Shown piece after piece: positions 9,048-18,396 of a stretch of 64,000 nt of DNA. The translations under genes and the position numbers were made by a program. The DNA comes from Slackia equolifaciens (GTDB lineage: Bacteria > Actinomycetota > Coriobacteriia > Coriobacteriales > Eggerthellaceae). Each line of letters begins with the position of its first letter. The stretch's first letter is position 1. The notes under the pieces are model-generated. The model saw nothing but the letters and a program-made list of their open reading frames with translations. It did no database searches and had not been told where the DNA came from. Location of the stretch: assembly GCF_003725995.1 (NCBI RefSeq), contig NZ_QIBX01000011.1, positions 1 through 64,000 of the forward strand. Direction: 5' to 3'.

Positions 9048-11948
9048 GTGGGGCTCTCCGTCATCTCATCCGCCGCCGCCATACGCACCGAACAAACGGC
9101 GCCGCACGACGTGGTGTTCGTGATAAGCCTCAATTCGACGCTCGGCTCCTACACCTACAACGGCAAGCCCTATGGCGAATACCTTGCTACCGCCCTCAAT
9201 GAGGCAATCGGCCGACTCATGGATGAGAACTCCGACGACATGGGGCCCGCTGAGCCCACGCGCATCGCCGTGATCGGCTATTCCATCGACGCCACCGTGC
9301 TCATGCCGTTGGACACCTACACACCGAACGATGCGGGCGACTACATCACGTTCTCGAAATCGGTGGGAGGAAAGCCCGGGTTCCACATCGTCGCAACGCC
9401 CGACACGTCGGACACGGCAACGACAGACGGCAAGTTCGGCGGCTACGCATACCTTCAGCGTGCCATCGCACTCGCAGGCGACACGCTTTCTGACGCCGGA
9501 ACCCAGGCCACGGCCGACAACCCGCGCGCGCCCGAACTCGTAGTGATGGGCACCGAGGTCGCCACGGCAGCCAACGTGAACATCGCAGAGCCGCCCGTCT
9601 ACAAGGGCGAGGCGCAGGGTGACGGCGGTTTTCTGGGGTCGCTTCCCACCGGGCACAACATCGGATACGGCACCGACGTGGCGCTTGCCACGCTGCTCAC
9701 GATGCAGTACGAAATCAACCGAGTGAACCAGACGTACGCGGCATCCGATGCCTCTCTGAGCCTCTACACAGTGGGCCTTGACGCCCAGGCGATGGGACAA
9801 TACGTGCTCCAAACAGCCCAGGAGCAGGCGAACGACGAAATCGAAGGTACGGGAGAAGCGCTGGGAACCAACCTGTGCGACAACATCAGCGAGGCGCGCG
9901 CCGCCTACGCCCAGGCGGCTGAAGCGGGCGAAGCCTCCGTCACGCTCTCGCTGTATTCCGCCGGCAAAGGCGACCTGCAGACGCGTGACATCACGTTCCC
10001 TAACCCAATGAAAAGCCTGCTCAGTCCCGACAACGATTACGCGTTTCACGGCGCCACCGAATACTTCGCCGCGACGGACGCGGGAGCCCTCCCCGACTCG
10101 TTCAACGCCGCGGTCGACCGCATGCTGGACATCGAATACAACTCGCCGGTGAATTTCTCGCCCTCCGCAAGCATCGACCCGGCCGAGCGATTCCACATCC
10201 AGGACAACCTGGGCCCGTACATGGACGTGAAGCGCGTGAGCGGCATCGAGTTCCAGGGACGCCTCCTGGACGGGTCCCTTGCTGCCGCCGCCGTGGCGAC
10301 AAGCTTCGCAGACCCGTGGGGCATCGAAGCATACCACGAGGTTCAATACCTCATGTATTCGCTCAACTCCCGCTACAGCCTGGGATGGGGCGCATACAAC
10401 CTGCTCTACGACGCGTTCACCGACGGACAGATCGCCTATTCGAACAAGACCGATTTCTCGAACTTCGCCGCTTGGTACGTGGACGACGACCACGCCATGG
10501 TGCCCAGCGATTCTCAAGGGTACACATTCGCTTCGAAGGCTGAGCTTTCCGCCGTCGAATCGGGCCATTGGCGCGAGAAGGCCGACGACGACGCCCGCAC
10601 GAAAATCGAGGCAGCGCAATCCGCAGGAGCGACCGCCGTATGCCAGACGTACTTCTACATCGGCAACCTGGAGAACCAATACACCGGCGCCGATGTGCCG
10701 CTCTATGACTTCGTGGTCATGGTTGAAACGAATCTGAAAACAGGAAACCAGGAGCTTTTGCTTTCCATTCCTGCACAGAGCATCCCGGCGCTGAAGTGCT
10801 ACATCACGCAGCGCACCGACGGCAGTGCGGCCATGGAGCTGAGCGATGACGCGGCACAGCTTTCCCCCATAAGGCTCGTGTTCGAAGTAGGCCCGCGCGA
10901 AGACGCCGCCCAGATTGCGCAACGCGTCATGGCGGGCGAGGAGGTCGCCCCCGATGAAATCAAGGCCGCATTAGGAGACGAAGCGGTCGACGAATCGGGC
11001 GAACTGCGTCTCTACGAAGCTGCGTTCAAGGGCGGCGGGGCGGAGGGGATAACGCCCGAATCCGTCATGTCGACCATCACGGCAAGCACGAATGGCTACT
11101 ATTCGTTCCTACGTGATACGCCGTTATTCCAGCTCAAACCAGGACAGACAGTTGCGGAAGGCGCGCAACCCACGGCCGATCAGCTCGAACCGCTCACATC
11201 GACGCCCCAGGCAAATTCCACCTACTATTACGAGGATACGTATTTCGAAACCTCGGGGCTCACGCCCGATTCTTCGGCGCCCGCGCACGAGTCAACAGCC
11301 TACGTCCCCTATACGATAGGCGCCAACGCGGATGAGATTTCGCAGTATTTCGCACCTGACGATTCCGGGCAATACTGCGCGCTCGCCCATACGCCGAAGT
11401 TCGGTTTGTCGACGCTCGTGGAGGACTATACCAAGAACCCCAACGCAACCGAATCCGCCCCGTTCACCAAGCAGCTTTCTTTGAGCGATTACACCGCTTT
11501 GGGCAAGCCGCTCCTCCGCGCGCGCCTGGGCAACAACGGCGTCCTGGAACTCGCCTACGCGCCGAAGGATGAGCCCGATGTTCCAGACGACCCCGGCGAG
11601 CCTGATAACCCGGACAACCCCGAAGACCCCGGGGACGACAACAACCCCGACGTGCCCGACAATCCAGGAGAACCAGATAATCCGGACACGCCGGACAATC
11701 CCAACCAGCCAAGCGACCCTGATCAACCTGATGATCCCGACACGCCCGACAACCCCGAACGGCCCGAAGACCCTGGCAACCCCTCCCATGAATCGAACGG
11801 CACGGATAACGCCGCATCGAACGACAAAACCATTGCCGCGACGAACGACCTTGCAGCGCCTCTCGTCACATTCTCCGCTATCGTCACACTTGTCGCCGGA
11901 ATAGTCATCGCAATCGCCGCACTCAAACGCACATCTTCCCGAAAGTAG
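9048..11948 (+). CDS. Main part of a VWA-type cell-surface protein
   Basis: About 960 residues in frame. A von Willebrand A-like fold starts at VVFVISLNSTLGS, where the usual metal-binding DxSxS is degenerate. A long middle region follows, then a repetitive acidic Pro-rich stalk (DNPDNPEDPGDDNNPDVPDN type, about residues 842-925), a transmembrane helix (LVTFSAIVTLVAGIVIAIAA) and a basic tail KRTSSRK. No LPxTG sorting motif is visible before the helix, so anchoring may be by the membrane helix. Role inferred: surface adhesin or pilin-like protein. The signal peptide is in the other frame upstream, so this frame alone would not be exported. Either a pseudogene, a phase-variable or frameshift-expressed gene, or a sequencing error. 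Confidence 0.75.
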   Translation: MGLSVISSAAAIRTEQTAPHDVVFVISLNSTLGSYTYNGKPYGEYLATALNEAIGRLMDENSDDMGPAEPTRIAVIGYSIDATVLMPLDTYTPNDAGDYITFSKSVGGKPGFHIVATPDTSDTATTDGKFGGYAYLQRAIALAGDTLSDAGTQATADNPRAPELVVMGTEVATAANVNIAEPPVYKGEAQGDGGFLGSLPTGHNIGYGTDVALATLLTMQYEINRVNQTYAASDASLSLYTVGLDAQAMGQYVLQTAQEQANDEIEGTGEALGTNLCDNISEARAAYAQAAEAGEASVTLSLYSAGKGDLQTRDITFPNPMKSLLSPDNDYAFHGATEYFAATDAGALPDSFNAAVDRMLDIEYNSPVNFSPSASIDPAERFHIQDNLGPYMDVKRVSGIEFQGRLLDGSLAAAAVATSFADPWGIEAYHEVQYLMYSLNSRYSLGWGAYNLLYDAFTDGQIAYSNKTDFSNFAAWYVDDDHAMVPSDSQGYTFASKAELSAVESGHWREKADDDARTKIEAAQSAGATAVCQTYFYIGNLENQYTGADVPLYDFVVMVETNLKTGNQELLLSIPAQSIPALKCYITQRTDGSAAMELSDDAAQLSPIRLVFEVGPREDAAQIAQRVMAGEEVAPDEIKAALGDEAVDESGELRLYEAAFKGGGAEGITPESVMSTITASTNGYYSFLRDTPLFQLKPGQTVAEGAQPTADQLEPLTSTPQANSTYYYEDTYFETSGLTPDSSAPAHESTAYVPYTIGANADEISQYFAPDDSGQYCALAHTPKFGLSTLVEDYTKNPNATESAPFTKQLSLSDYTALGKPLLRARLGNNGVLELAYAPKDEPDVPDDPGEPDNPDNPEDPGDDNNPDVPDNPGEPDNPDTPDNPNQPSDPDQPDDPDTPDNPERPEDPGNPSHESNGTDNAASNDKTIAATNDLAAPLVTFSAIVTLVAGIVIAIAALKRTSSRK

Positions 11949-11973
11949 CCTTCTCTGGACCCGTGAAGCACAA

Positions 11974-11998
11974 AGGGCCGAGCATCATGCTCGGCCCT
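11974..11998. terminator. Hairpin between the VWA gene and the regulator
   Basis: An 11-12 bp perfect stem AGGGCCGAGCAT/ATGCTCGGCCCT lies 26 bp after the VWA gene stop and before the convergent regulator stop. It has no clear T-run on either side, so it may act with other factors or as a bidirectional barrier. Confidence 0.6.
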
Positions 11999-12045
11999 CA
12001 ACATCATGTCGATTTCGAACGCGCCCAACCCTAACGTCCGACATC

Positions 12046-13488
12046 TCACTGAGCGTGTTCCTCGAGGCGCGCCTCGATTAAATCCAACAACTCCTGTTTG
12101 GAATGCACATTGGTCTTGGCATAAATGTGCTTGATATGGGTCTCGATAGTGCTCTTGGAAATCATCATGGCTTCTCGCATATAGGGAACCGACCTGCCCC
12201 TACCCAAATACTGCAACACCTCAGCCTCGCGTGCCGAAAGCTTGAATTCCTTGGCTATTTCGTCCATAGCGTCCTGACGCCCGTACGCCGATGTCTCCTC
12301 CTGGTCGCCGATGGCAGCTCCGTCGACGGCGAATTCGCCTCCGCCCTTAAATTCGTCGAACCTCCCCTGCAAATGCAGGAACAGCGGAAGCATAACCACA
12401 CAGGCACAAATCAGGAAGAGACAGACAGCAACCACGTCCGCACCAGACCGCGTCGCCCAGGCATTCAGCAAACCTCCCAGCAGAAAGCCCAGCTGGACCA
12501 CCGCCCTAAAGATGCCGAATGTCTCACTTGGCAAGCAGAGCCTGTGCGCAGTGATGCGGGCGAAAATCGCATAGAACAGCACTTCGACGCATAGCGCCGC
12601 CGAACAGGCAAGAACCGCCGCGCACATGTTGGAGAGCGGAGTCCTCAACGCGCAAAACGATAAGGAAAACACGATAAGCGGAATCGCCCACTCATAGAGA
12701 AACGAGAAATTCATCCTCCTGGTATGGGCAATAGCGAATATGGCGATAGCTCCCGTCAAAATTCCTCCGGCGATATAGAACACGATGAAATCCTGCACTT
12801 CCACCGTGAATTGCATCATAGGAAACCCCGTGACCACAAAACCCGTCGCGATGCTGCACGCCATAGAGCAGAGCGCAAGTCGGGAAAGAGGAAGGACAAC
12901 ACGCGAGAATGGCTCCTTTGGCGTGGGGAACACATATTCCTCTTGTTGAGCGTTTTCACCAAGCAAGAGCATCATGCATGAAACAAGCGGCAGCAGAGCC
13001 GACACCACTCCCGATACGGGCGAAGGCAAGAGGTACACCACCAATGCCGCGAGCACGAAGACCGCGAGTGACGAAGGAATGCATGACTCTGCCGTCTCCT
13101 GATCGATGCGACAAAATAGCTCACCCCAAGCGACCCATAGCAATGCCGAAGCCAATCCGCCCATCGCGCTGACCGCTAAAAGCAGCGGCCCCGACGGAAC
13201 GATGAAGAACAGAAGAGTCGCCGCCGAAACAACCACGGCAGACGCAAAGACAGATTGAGGCTTCAGCGGAATCTCTTTATGTGGACGAAACACAATCGCC
13301 AGCAAACCCACCGCCGAAAACAAAAGCGAAGTACGCAGCGTAGTGAAGGCTGCCACAGAATTATCGGCCGAAAAGATGCCATGAGAAAACCAGGAGCAAT
13401 ATACCCAGGCAAGCAGTAGGCCAAGGCCGAAATACCTAATCCTCGCCCTTTCCAGAAACGAATCGAGCGAACGAACCCAAGCAAGCAT
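12046..13488 (-). CDS. LuxR-family regulator with multi-pass membrane domain
   Basis: A 480-residue protein: a long N-terminal region of about ten to twelve hydrophobic segments (MFS-like, roughly residues 10-370) joined by a short linker to a LuxR/GerE helix-turn-helix (FKLSAREAEVLQYLGRGRS, then MISKSTIETHIKHIYAKTNV). This architecture is common in Eggerthellaceae, where such regulators sit beside Tat-exported reductases. The start at 13488 is chosen because GGAGGG precedes that ATG; the frame is open further upstream without a good site. It is divergent from the flavoprotein gene at 13743 and probably controls it, perhaps sensing a substrate or quinone state in the membrane. That target is inference from position. 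Confidence 0.9.
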   Translation of the reverse strand: MLAWVRSLDSFLERARIRYFGLGLLLAWVYCSWFSHGIFSADNSVAAFTTLRTSLLFSAVGLLAIVFRPHKEIPLKPQSVFASAVVVSAATLLFFIVPSGPLLLAVSAMGGLASALLWVAWGELFCRIDQETAESCIPSSLAVFVLAALVVYLLPSPVSGVVSALLPLVSCMMLLLGENAQQEEYVFPTPKEPFSRVVLPLSRLALCSMACSIATGFVVTGFPMMQFTVEVQDFIVFYIAGGILTGAIAIFAIAHTRRMNFSFLYEWAIPLIVFSLSFCALRTPLSNMCAAVLACSAALCVEVLFYAIFARITAHRLCLPSETFGIFRAVVQLGFLLGGLLNAWATRSGADVVAVCLFLICACVVMLPLFLHLQGRFDEFKGGGEFAVDGAAIGDQEETSAYGRQDAMDEIAKEFKLSAREAEVLQYLGRGRSVPYMREAMMISKSTIETHIKHIYAKTNVHSKQELLDLIEARLEEHAQ

Positions 13489-13550
13489 ATTTCCCTCCGA
13501 CCGCATAACCCCTCTGCAGCGCCATTCTAGTTTGATACATCCCCATAAGC

Positions 13551-13605
13551 AACTCACGTGAAACAGGGGATGCTTTTGACCTGGCAAAACGAGAATTCAC
13601 GTGTT
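13551..13605. repeat. Intergenic element F: CACGTG arms around a TTTTGACCTGG core
   Basis: The core TTTTGACCTGGCAAAACG (13574-13591) is flanked by CACGTGAA (13555-13562) and the inverse TTCACGTG (13596-13603). It lies in the divergent control region between the LuxR-type regulator and the flavoprotein. The core matches those at 21043 and 25770 almost exactly. It could be an operator here, but the same core also occurs in convergent gaps. Confidence 0.6.
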
Positions 13606-13742
13606 AACACGATGGCGCATGCGCGCAAAAAGACGCACAGTAGTGGAGTCGATACCGGTGAGGGCGAAACCCCGCCGGACGACATCCGGGGACTATGCGA
13701 AAGACGCGAGGGAGACGCCTTTCGCAATGAAAGGAGACAAGG

Positions 13743-15491
13743 ATGAGCAAGACCGAACTGACTCGTCGCAACTTCCTCACAGGAGCGCTTGTCGCAGGCG
13801 CTGCAGCCACCATGGGATTGGCAGGCTGCTCGCCCTCGACCAGCTCGAACTCCGAGGAAACGAGCGACGCCCCTGCGGAGGGTACGACCGAAGCAACCGC
13901 CGCCACGAGCGACACCCCCGCATGGCTGGGTGAGGCGCCTGCTATCACCGACGAGGACTGCGTCGAAACCGTCGACACCGAGGTGTTGGTGGTTGGCGCC
14001 GGATGCTCCGGCTTGGTAGCGGCCAACTTCGCCGCCATGGAAGGCGCCAAAACCCTTCTCATCGAGAAATACGAGGTGGGCACTGGTCTGCGCGGATCCG
14101 CCATCGGCGCCGTGGGCTCCAAGAAGCAGAAGGAGGCCGGCATTGACATCGACCCCCTGGAAATCTGCAACGACCTGGTGCACTATTCGCTGAATAACTC
14201 TTCGTTCGACCTGCATCGCCTGTGGGCCGACAATTCCGCCGAAGCTGTTGACTGGTACTGCGAGCTGTGTGACGGCGTGGATCAGTGCAAGATCGACCTC
14301 GAGTGGCTCATGCCGCCTCATGAGACCCGCTATAAGTGCTGGCCCACCGGGCATGGCGCCATGCTCGACAACGGCAAGGCAGGCAAGGACGAGGCGAGCG
14401 CCGAGGGCGTGACCTACAAACTCATCGAGGGCAACTTCCTCGCCCAGGACGGTGCCGAGCTCAGGTACCAGACCGGCCTCGAGTGCCTGATCAAGGACGG
14501 CGATAAGGTGGTTGGCGCCTACGCATCCAACGCCGATGGCGAATACATCCGCATCAACGCCTCCAAGGGCGTCATCGTGGCGACCGGCGGCTACGCCAAC
14601 AACGCCGACATGTTCATGGCGCTGCAGGCCGATTCCGCCAAGAGCCTGTGCGGCGTGGTCCCCTTCGCCAACTTCAACGCCCAGGGCACGGGCATCAAGG
14701 CATGCCTGTGGGCGGGCGCCGTCAAGGACGTCAACCCCACTTGCATGATCTTCGACCGCGGCCTCATGCGTCCCGACCAGCTGCCCGGTAGTCCCTTCGA
14801 CATGGATTTCGCGTACTTCCACATGGCGACGCAGCCCTTCCTCAAGGTGGACATCGAGGGCGAGCGCATCACCAACGAGTCCTCGCCGTACGACTTTTTG
14901 CCCCATGCCCTTGCACAGAAGAGCTCGCAGCGCGCCTGGTTCAACATCTGGGATTCCAATTGGCCCGAGGATATCGACCGCTTCCGCACCATCGGCTGTT
15001 CGACGCTAATCAAGCGCGAAGGTACCAACCAGATGGACCCCGAAGGCGTGGATGGAACTGCCGCGATCATCGACGAGATGGTGGAGAGTGGCCTGATCAT
15101 CAAAGCCGATACACTCGAGGAGATTGCCGACGCGTTCGGTATCAACAAGGAGACATTCCTGCAAACCGTTGAGAATTACAACGCTCTCTATGACGCTCGG
15201 GAAGACACTCAGTACGGCAAGGAGGCCTGGCGACTGTCCGAGCTGCGCAATCCCCCGTACTACGGGTGCAAACTCTCCGGTATGGTTCTGTGCACGCTCG
15301 ACGGTATCAAAATCAATACGAAGTTCCAGGCGCTTAACGCCGAAAACCAGCCAATTGAGGGACTGTACGTCATCGGCAACGATTCAGGCAACTACTACAA
15401 CGGCACCTATCCGAACTTGGCCGCTGGCCTTAACGCGGGACGTTGCGTAACCTTCGGCATGTTGTGCGGCAAACAGGTAGCAAACCTGTAA
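13743..15491 (+). CDS. Tat-exported FAD-dependent fumarate reductase-like flavoprotein
   Basis: A 582-residue protein. The N terminus has a twin-arginine signal (TRRNFLTGALVAGAAA) ending in a lipobox-like LAGC, so it is probably folded and exported via Tat and perhaps lipid-anchored. FAD binding: VLVVGAGCSGLVAANFAAME near residue 85 and GLYVIGNDSGNYY plus YPNLAAGLNAGR at the C terminus. This is the fumarate reductase/succinate dehydrogenase flavoprotein superfamily, many members of which in Eggerthellaceae reduce alkene-containing small molecules with electrons from a membrane cytochrome. The substrate cannot be read from sequence. A GAAAGGAGACAAGG site precedes the ATG. It is divergent from the LuxR-type membrane regulator, its likely controller. 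Confidence 0.92.
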   Translation: MSKTELTRRNFLTGALVAGAAATMGLAGCSPSTSSNSEETSDAPAEGTTEATAATSDTPAWLGEAPAITDEDCVETVDTEVLVVGAGCSGLVAANFAAMEGAKTLLIEKYEVGTGLRGSAIGAVGSKKQKEAGIDIDPLEICNDLVHYSLNNSSFDLHRLWADNSAEAVDWYCELCDGVDQCKIDLEWLMPPHETRYKCWPTGHGAMLDNGKAGKDEASAEGVTYKLIEGNFLAQDGAELRYQTGLECLIKDGDKVVGAYASNADGEYIRINASKGVIVATGGYANNADMFMALQADSAKSLCGVVPFANFNAQGTGIKACLWAGAVKDVNPTCMIFDRGLMRPDQLPGSPFDMDFAYFHMATQPFLKVDIEGERITNESSPYDFLPHALAQKSSQRAWFNIWDSNWPEDIDRFRTIGCSTLIKREGTNQMDPEGVDGTAAIIDEMVESGLIIKADTLEEIADAFGINKETFLQTVENYNALYDAREDTQYGKEAWRLSELRNPPYYGCKLSGMVLCTLDGIKINTKFQALNAENQPIEGLYVIGNDSGNYYNGTYPNLAAGLNAGRCVTFGMLCGKQVANL

Positions 15492-15551
15492 GCACGCTTC
15501 TCGCGAAGCCCAACACACTTTTCTGCATCTGACGACACTTGTCCCTCCTTT

Positions 15552-15586
15552 AACGGGATGCCACACCGCTGGCGTCCCGTTTTTTC
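15552..15586 (+). terminator. Rho-independent terminator after the flavoprotein gene
   Basis: The inverted arms AACGGGATGCCA and TGGCGTCCCGTT are followed by TTTTTT, 60 bp after the flavoprotein stop. Confidence 0.85.
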
Positions 15587-15817
15587 GCTCGGGCAAGAAC
15601 ATGATGGCGAATTCCCCTAATTGCGCCGCCTCTCCGGATTGCCGCCGGTCTTTTGTTCCCCTCGAGAACTCTTGCCGCACCTTGCACGTCGCCGGAAACC
15701 GTAGAGCCCGCATCGCTCCGCGGATAATGCCGATTTCAGAGCCCCCGCGCCGCACGCCGCGTGCACAATAGGTCGCAAGCCTTTTGCCAAACCGCCAACG
15801 ATCGGAAACGGAAGACC

Positions 15818-16351
15818 ATGGAGAACTCTTATCTCGTCGTAGTAGACATGCAGAACGATTTCATAGACGGAGCGCTGGGCACGCCCGAGGCGCAGGCCAT
15901 CGTGGAGAACGTGGTGCGCAAGGTGCGCGAGTTCCCAGGACGCGTGGTGTTCACGCTGGACACGCACCGGCCCGACTATCTGCAAACGCAGGAGGGTCGC
16001 AATCTGCCGGTTGAGCATTGCATCGAGGGAACGCGCGGATGGCAGCTCGCCGATGCGCTGGAAGCCATCCGCGCCGAACGCGACCTGCCCGCCTACCGAA
16101 AGGCGACGTTCGGGTCGATGGAGCTGGCGCAAGATCTGGCACGCGAGAACGAGCAGGAGCCCATCGAGAGCATCGAGCTCGTGGGGCTGTGCACCGACAT
16201 CTGCGTTGTGTCGAACGCGCTTATGCTCAAGGGCTTTATGCCCGAGGTTCCCATCAGCGTGGATGCGCGCTGCTGTGCGGGCGTGACGCCAAAAGCACAC
16301 GAAGCGGCGCTTACCACCATGGCAAGCTGCCAGATCGCCGTGGAGCGATAG
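15818..16351 (+). CDS. Cysteine hydrolase, isochorismatase/nicotinamidase family
   Basis: A 177-residue cytoplasmic enzyme beginning MENSYLVVVDMQNDFIDGAL, the hallmark opening with the catalytic Asp. A catalytic Lys candidate is in YRKATFGS near residue 96, and the nucleophile Cys lies in LVGLCTDICVVSNAL near residue 127, completing the Asp-Lys-Cys triad. The DTHRPDYL motif fits metal-binding nicotinamidase-like members, so PncA activity (nicotinamide to nicotinate) is possible but not certain. The start is the ATG at 15818, since upstream in-frame sequence does not look coding. A methyltransferase gene starts 19 bp downstream on the same strand, so the two may form an operon. Confidence 0.88.
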   Translation: MENSYLVVVDMQNDFIDGALGTPEAQAIVENVVRKVREFPGRVVFTLDTHRPDYLQTQEGRNLPVEHCIEGTRGWQLADALEAIRAERDLPAYRKATFGSMELAQDLARENEQEPIESIELVGLCTDICVVSNALMLKGFMPEVPISVDARCCAGVTPKAHEAALTTMASCQIAVER

Positions 16352-16370
16352 CGTTCCACCGGGAGAACTG

Positions 16371-17111
16371 ATGATCAACGAAGGCATGAGCAACCACAAC
16401 GAGAACGCCCGCTGCCAATCGGCCCCCGTCGCATATCCGGCGCTCCCCGATGGTCTGGAGCTGCTGGAAACCGATGAGGGGCTGACGCTTGCGGGCGACG
16501 GCATGACCCTGCGCGCCGATTTCTGCGAGATGATTCCCCGCATCAAGCAGGGGCGTCTTCAGCAGGAGCTGCTCGTTCGCGCTGCCAAAATCAAAGGCGC
16601 CGGAGAGCCCCTAGCCGTAGACGCCACTGCGGGCTTCGGGCAGGACTCGCTGCTTTTGGCCGCCGCCGGGTTTCGCGTGCTGCTGTTTGAGCGTAACCCC
16701 GTAATCGCCGCGCTCCTTCGCGATGCTTTGCACCGCGCCGCAGCAGCGCCCGAACTTGCCGGAGCAGTTGAACGTATGCAATTTGTCGAAGGAGACAGCG
16801 TGGCGGCGCTGGCCGCCATGGGGGCACAAACGCACCCCGACGTGGTGTATCTTGACCCAATGTTTCCCGCACGCACGAAAAGCGCAGCGGTGAAGAAGAA
16901 ATTCCAGCTGCTGCACCGCCTAGAGCAGCCCTGCGACAATCCCGACGCCATGCTTCGCGCCGCGCTTGATGCCAACCCGCGCAAAATCGTCATCAAGCGG
17001 CCGCCCAAAGGCCCCCATCTTGCCGACATGAAGCCCAGCTACTCCCTTGCGGGAAAGGCCGTGCGCTACGACGTCATCGTCCCGCCTCGCAACAAACCGT
17101 TGCTCGACTGA
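16371..17111 (+). CDS. RsmJ-like SAM-dependent methyltransferase
   Basis: A 246-residue class I methyltransferase resembling RsmJ/YhiQ, which makes m2G1516 in 16S rRNA. Visible motifs: IKQGRLQQELLVRAAKIKG, the SAM loop AVDATAGFGQDSLLLAAAGF, an acidic LFERNPVIAALLRDAL after beta-2, the catalytic-type DVVYLDPMFP and KIVIKRPPKGPHLADM. Length matches RsmJ. The N-terminal 40 residues before LELLETDEGL are not conserved-looking, and the internal Met at residue 6 is an alternative start. Likely a second cistron after the cysteine hydrolase. Confidence 0.85.
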   Translation: MINEGMSNHNENARCQSAPVAYPALPDGLELLETDEGLTLAGDGMTLRADFCEMIPRIKQGRLQQELLVRAAKIKGAGEPLAVDATAGFGQDSLLLAAAGFRVLLFERNPVIAALLRDALHRAAAAPELAGAVERMQFVEGDSVAALAAMGAQTHPDVVYLDPMFPARTKSAAVKKKFQLLHRLEQPCDNPDAMLRAALDANPRKIVIKRPPKGPHLADMKPSYSLAGKAVRYDVIVPPRNKPLLD

Positions 17112-17177
17112 GATTCCGCGCGGCGGCTAGAATAGCCGCGTACCCGCTTCATCCGCATTGCCCGGAAAGGAATCCCC

Positions 17178-17621
17178 ATGGCCATCAAAGACGTGCTCCC
17201 CAAACTGCGCCGCGAACGCGGGCTCACCCAGGAAGATCTCGCCCGCAAACTCTTCATCACTCGCCAAGCGGTCAGCCGATGGGAAACCGGAGAAACGACG
17301 CCCGGCATCGACATGACCAAGCTCATCGCGGTCACGCTGGATGTGCCCATCACGCAACTCCTGGAAATGCCCGAGCACTACTGCCAAAGCTGCGGCATGA
17401 TGTTCACCGAACCGGGGCAAACCGCACACGAGGCCGACGGCACCGAAAACCCCGATTTCTGTCGCTGGTGCTACGAAAACGGTCACTGGACCTACGAGAC
17501 AACAATGGACGAAATGATCGAGGAGTGCGCTCCCCGCATGGCCGAGGCCATGGGCTGGAGCGTCGATGAGTCCGCATCGCTTTTGGGGGCGGTGCTGCCC
17601 ACGCTCAAGCGCTGGAAGTGA
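17178..17621 (+). CDS. XRE-family regulator fused to a zinc-ribbon domain
   Basis: A 147-residue protein. Residues 5-60 form a Cro/CI-type helix-turn-helix (RRERGLTQEDLARKLFITRQ, AVSRWETGETTPGID). Residues 70-145 form a putative zinc-ribbon domain (YCQSCGMMF, then FCRWCYENGHW) that also occurs alone in other proteins. The Cys pairs suggest one bound zinc. AAAGGAATCCCC precedes the ATG. Cytoplasmic transcriptional regulator; target unknown, with no obvious partner next to it. Confidence 0.9.
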   Translation: MAIKDVLPKLRRERGLTQEDLARKLFITRQAVSRWETGETTPGIDMTKLIAVTLDVPITQLLEMPEHYCQSCGMMFTEPGQTAHEADGTENPDFCRWCYENGHWTYETTMDEMIEECAPRMAEAMGWSVDESASLLGAVLPTLKRWK

Positions 17622-17628
17622 GTCAACC

Positions 17629-18369
17629 TCAGTCGCAGTTGCTCACTCTTAGCCCACGCGTCAGGTAGGGCGGAAAATCCGCAAGAGGGTTGCTTGGCTG
17701 CGGTCGAGAGTCGATTTTTTCATAGGAAGCAACCGGCTCGGCGAGAACTTCGGAAAAACGAATGGGCACGCCCGGAGACGAATAGAAGCTCTTCCCCGCC
17801 TGTACGTGAAAATGAAGGTGGGGTTCCGAGCTATTGCCCGAACTCCCGCAGCATCCAATGCGCTGGCCGCATTCAACGCAGTCACTCGGGCGCACGGCGA
17901 CGCTTCCTGGCGCAAGATGCGCGAGACACGAATACTCGCTATCCGAATGACGGATGAGCACATAATTGCCGCGTATATCGTCGCCTGCGCAATCGACCCG
18001 CCCATCCAACGCGGGAGGCGTGTCGGGATCGCAATCACGCGCTTCTACCACAACGCCACTCGCCGGCGCCAACACGTACTTGCCATAACAATAATATGAT
18101 TGCATATCTTGCACTTCGCCTGAATATGTTGAGCCCTGGGCATCGGTTATCACGAAATCATACGCATAGCGCTGCGTCCACACATCCCACGAATGGGAGG
18201 TCTCCTCGTCGATGCCGCCGTTGAATACCGTCCACGCCCCCTCAAAGGGCAACCGATATTCAATCCGCGAGGCCCCCGTCTTAGAATTCGGAAGCTCGTT
18301 GTTGTATTTGAAGGCCATCTTCACCATGCCAAGAATTTGCTTAATGGCTTGTTTGGTGGTGGATTTCAT
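17629..18369 (-). CDS. M23-family peptidase domain protein
   Basis: A 246-residue protein with the LytM/M23 metallopeptidase fold. HSWDVWTQRYAYDF gives the HxxxD-type metal ligands, GNYVLIRHSDSEYSCLAHL is the central strand block and SEPHLHFHVQ holds the HxH motif. Members usually cut peptidoglycan cross-links, but no signal peptide or membrane helix is obvious at the N terminus, so location is uncertain. An AGGAGGGG site precedes the ATG. It is convergent with the XRE/zinc-ribbon gene and lies just downstream of a decayed ATPase fragment on the same strand. Confidence 0.85.
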   Translation of the reverse strand: MKSTTKQAIKQILGMVKMAFKYNNELPNSKTGASRIEYRLPFEGAWTVFNGGIDEETSHSWDVWTQRYAYDFVITDAQGSTYSGEVQDMQSYYCYGKYVLAPASGVVVEARDCDPDTPPALDGRVDCAGDDIRGNYVLIRHSDSEYSCLAHLAPGSVAVRPSDCVECGQRIGCCGSSGNSSEPHLHFHVQAGKSFYSSPGVPIRFSEVLAEPVASYEKIDSRPQPSNPLADFPPYLTRGLRVSNCD

Positions 18370-18396
18370 TCGTAAGCCCCTCCTAATAGCGCAAAG

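Noticed and set aside
9066-10922. 618-codon open frame antisense to the VWA protein
   Set aside because: Shadow frame with Arg/Val/His-rich composition and no family motifs.
15617-16546. 309-codon minus-strand frame over the cysteine hydrolase
   Set aside because: The plus-strand enzyme has complete catalytic motifs; the minus frame has none.
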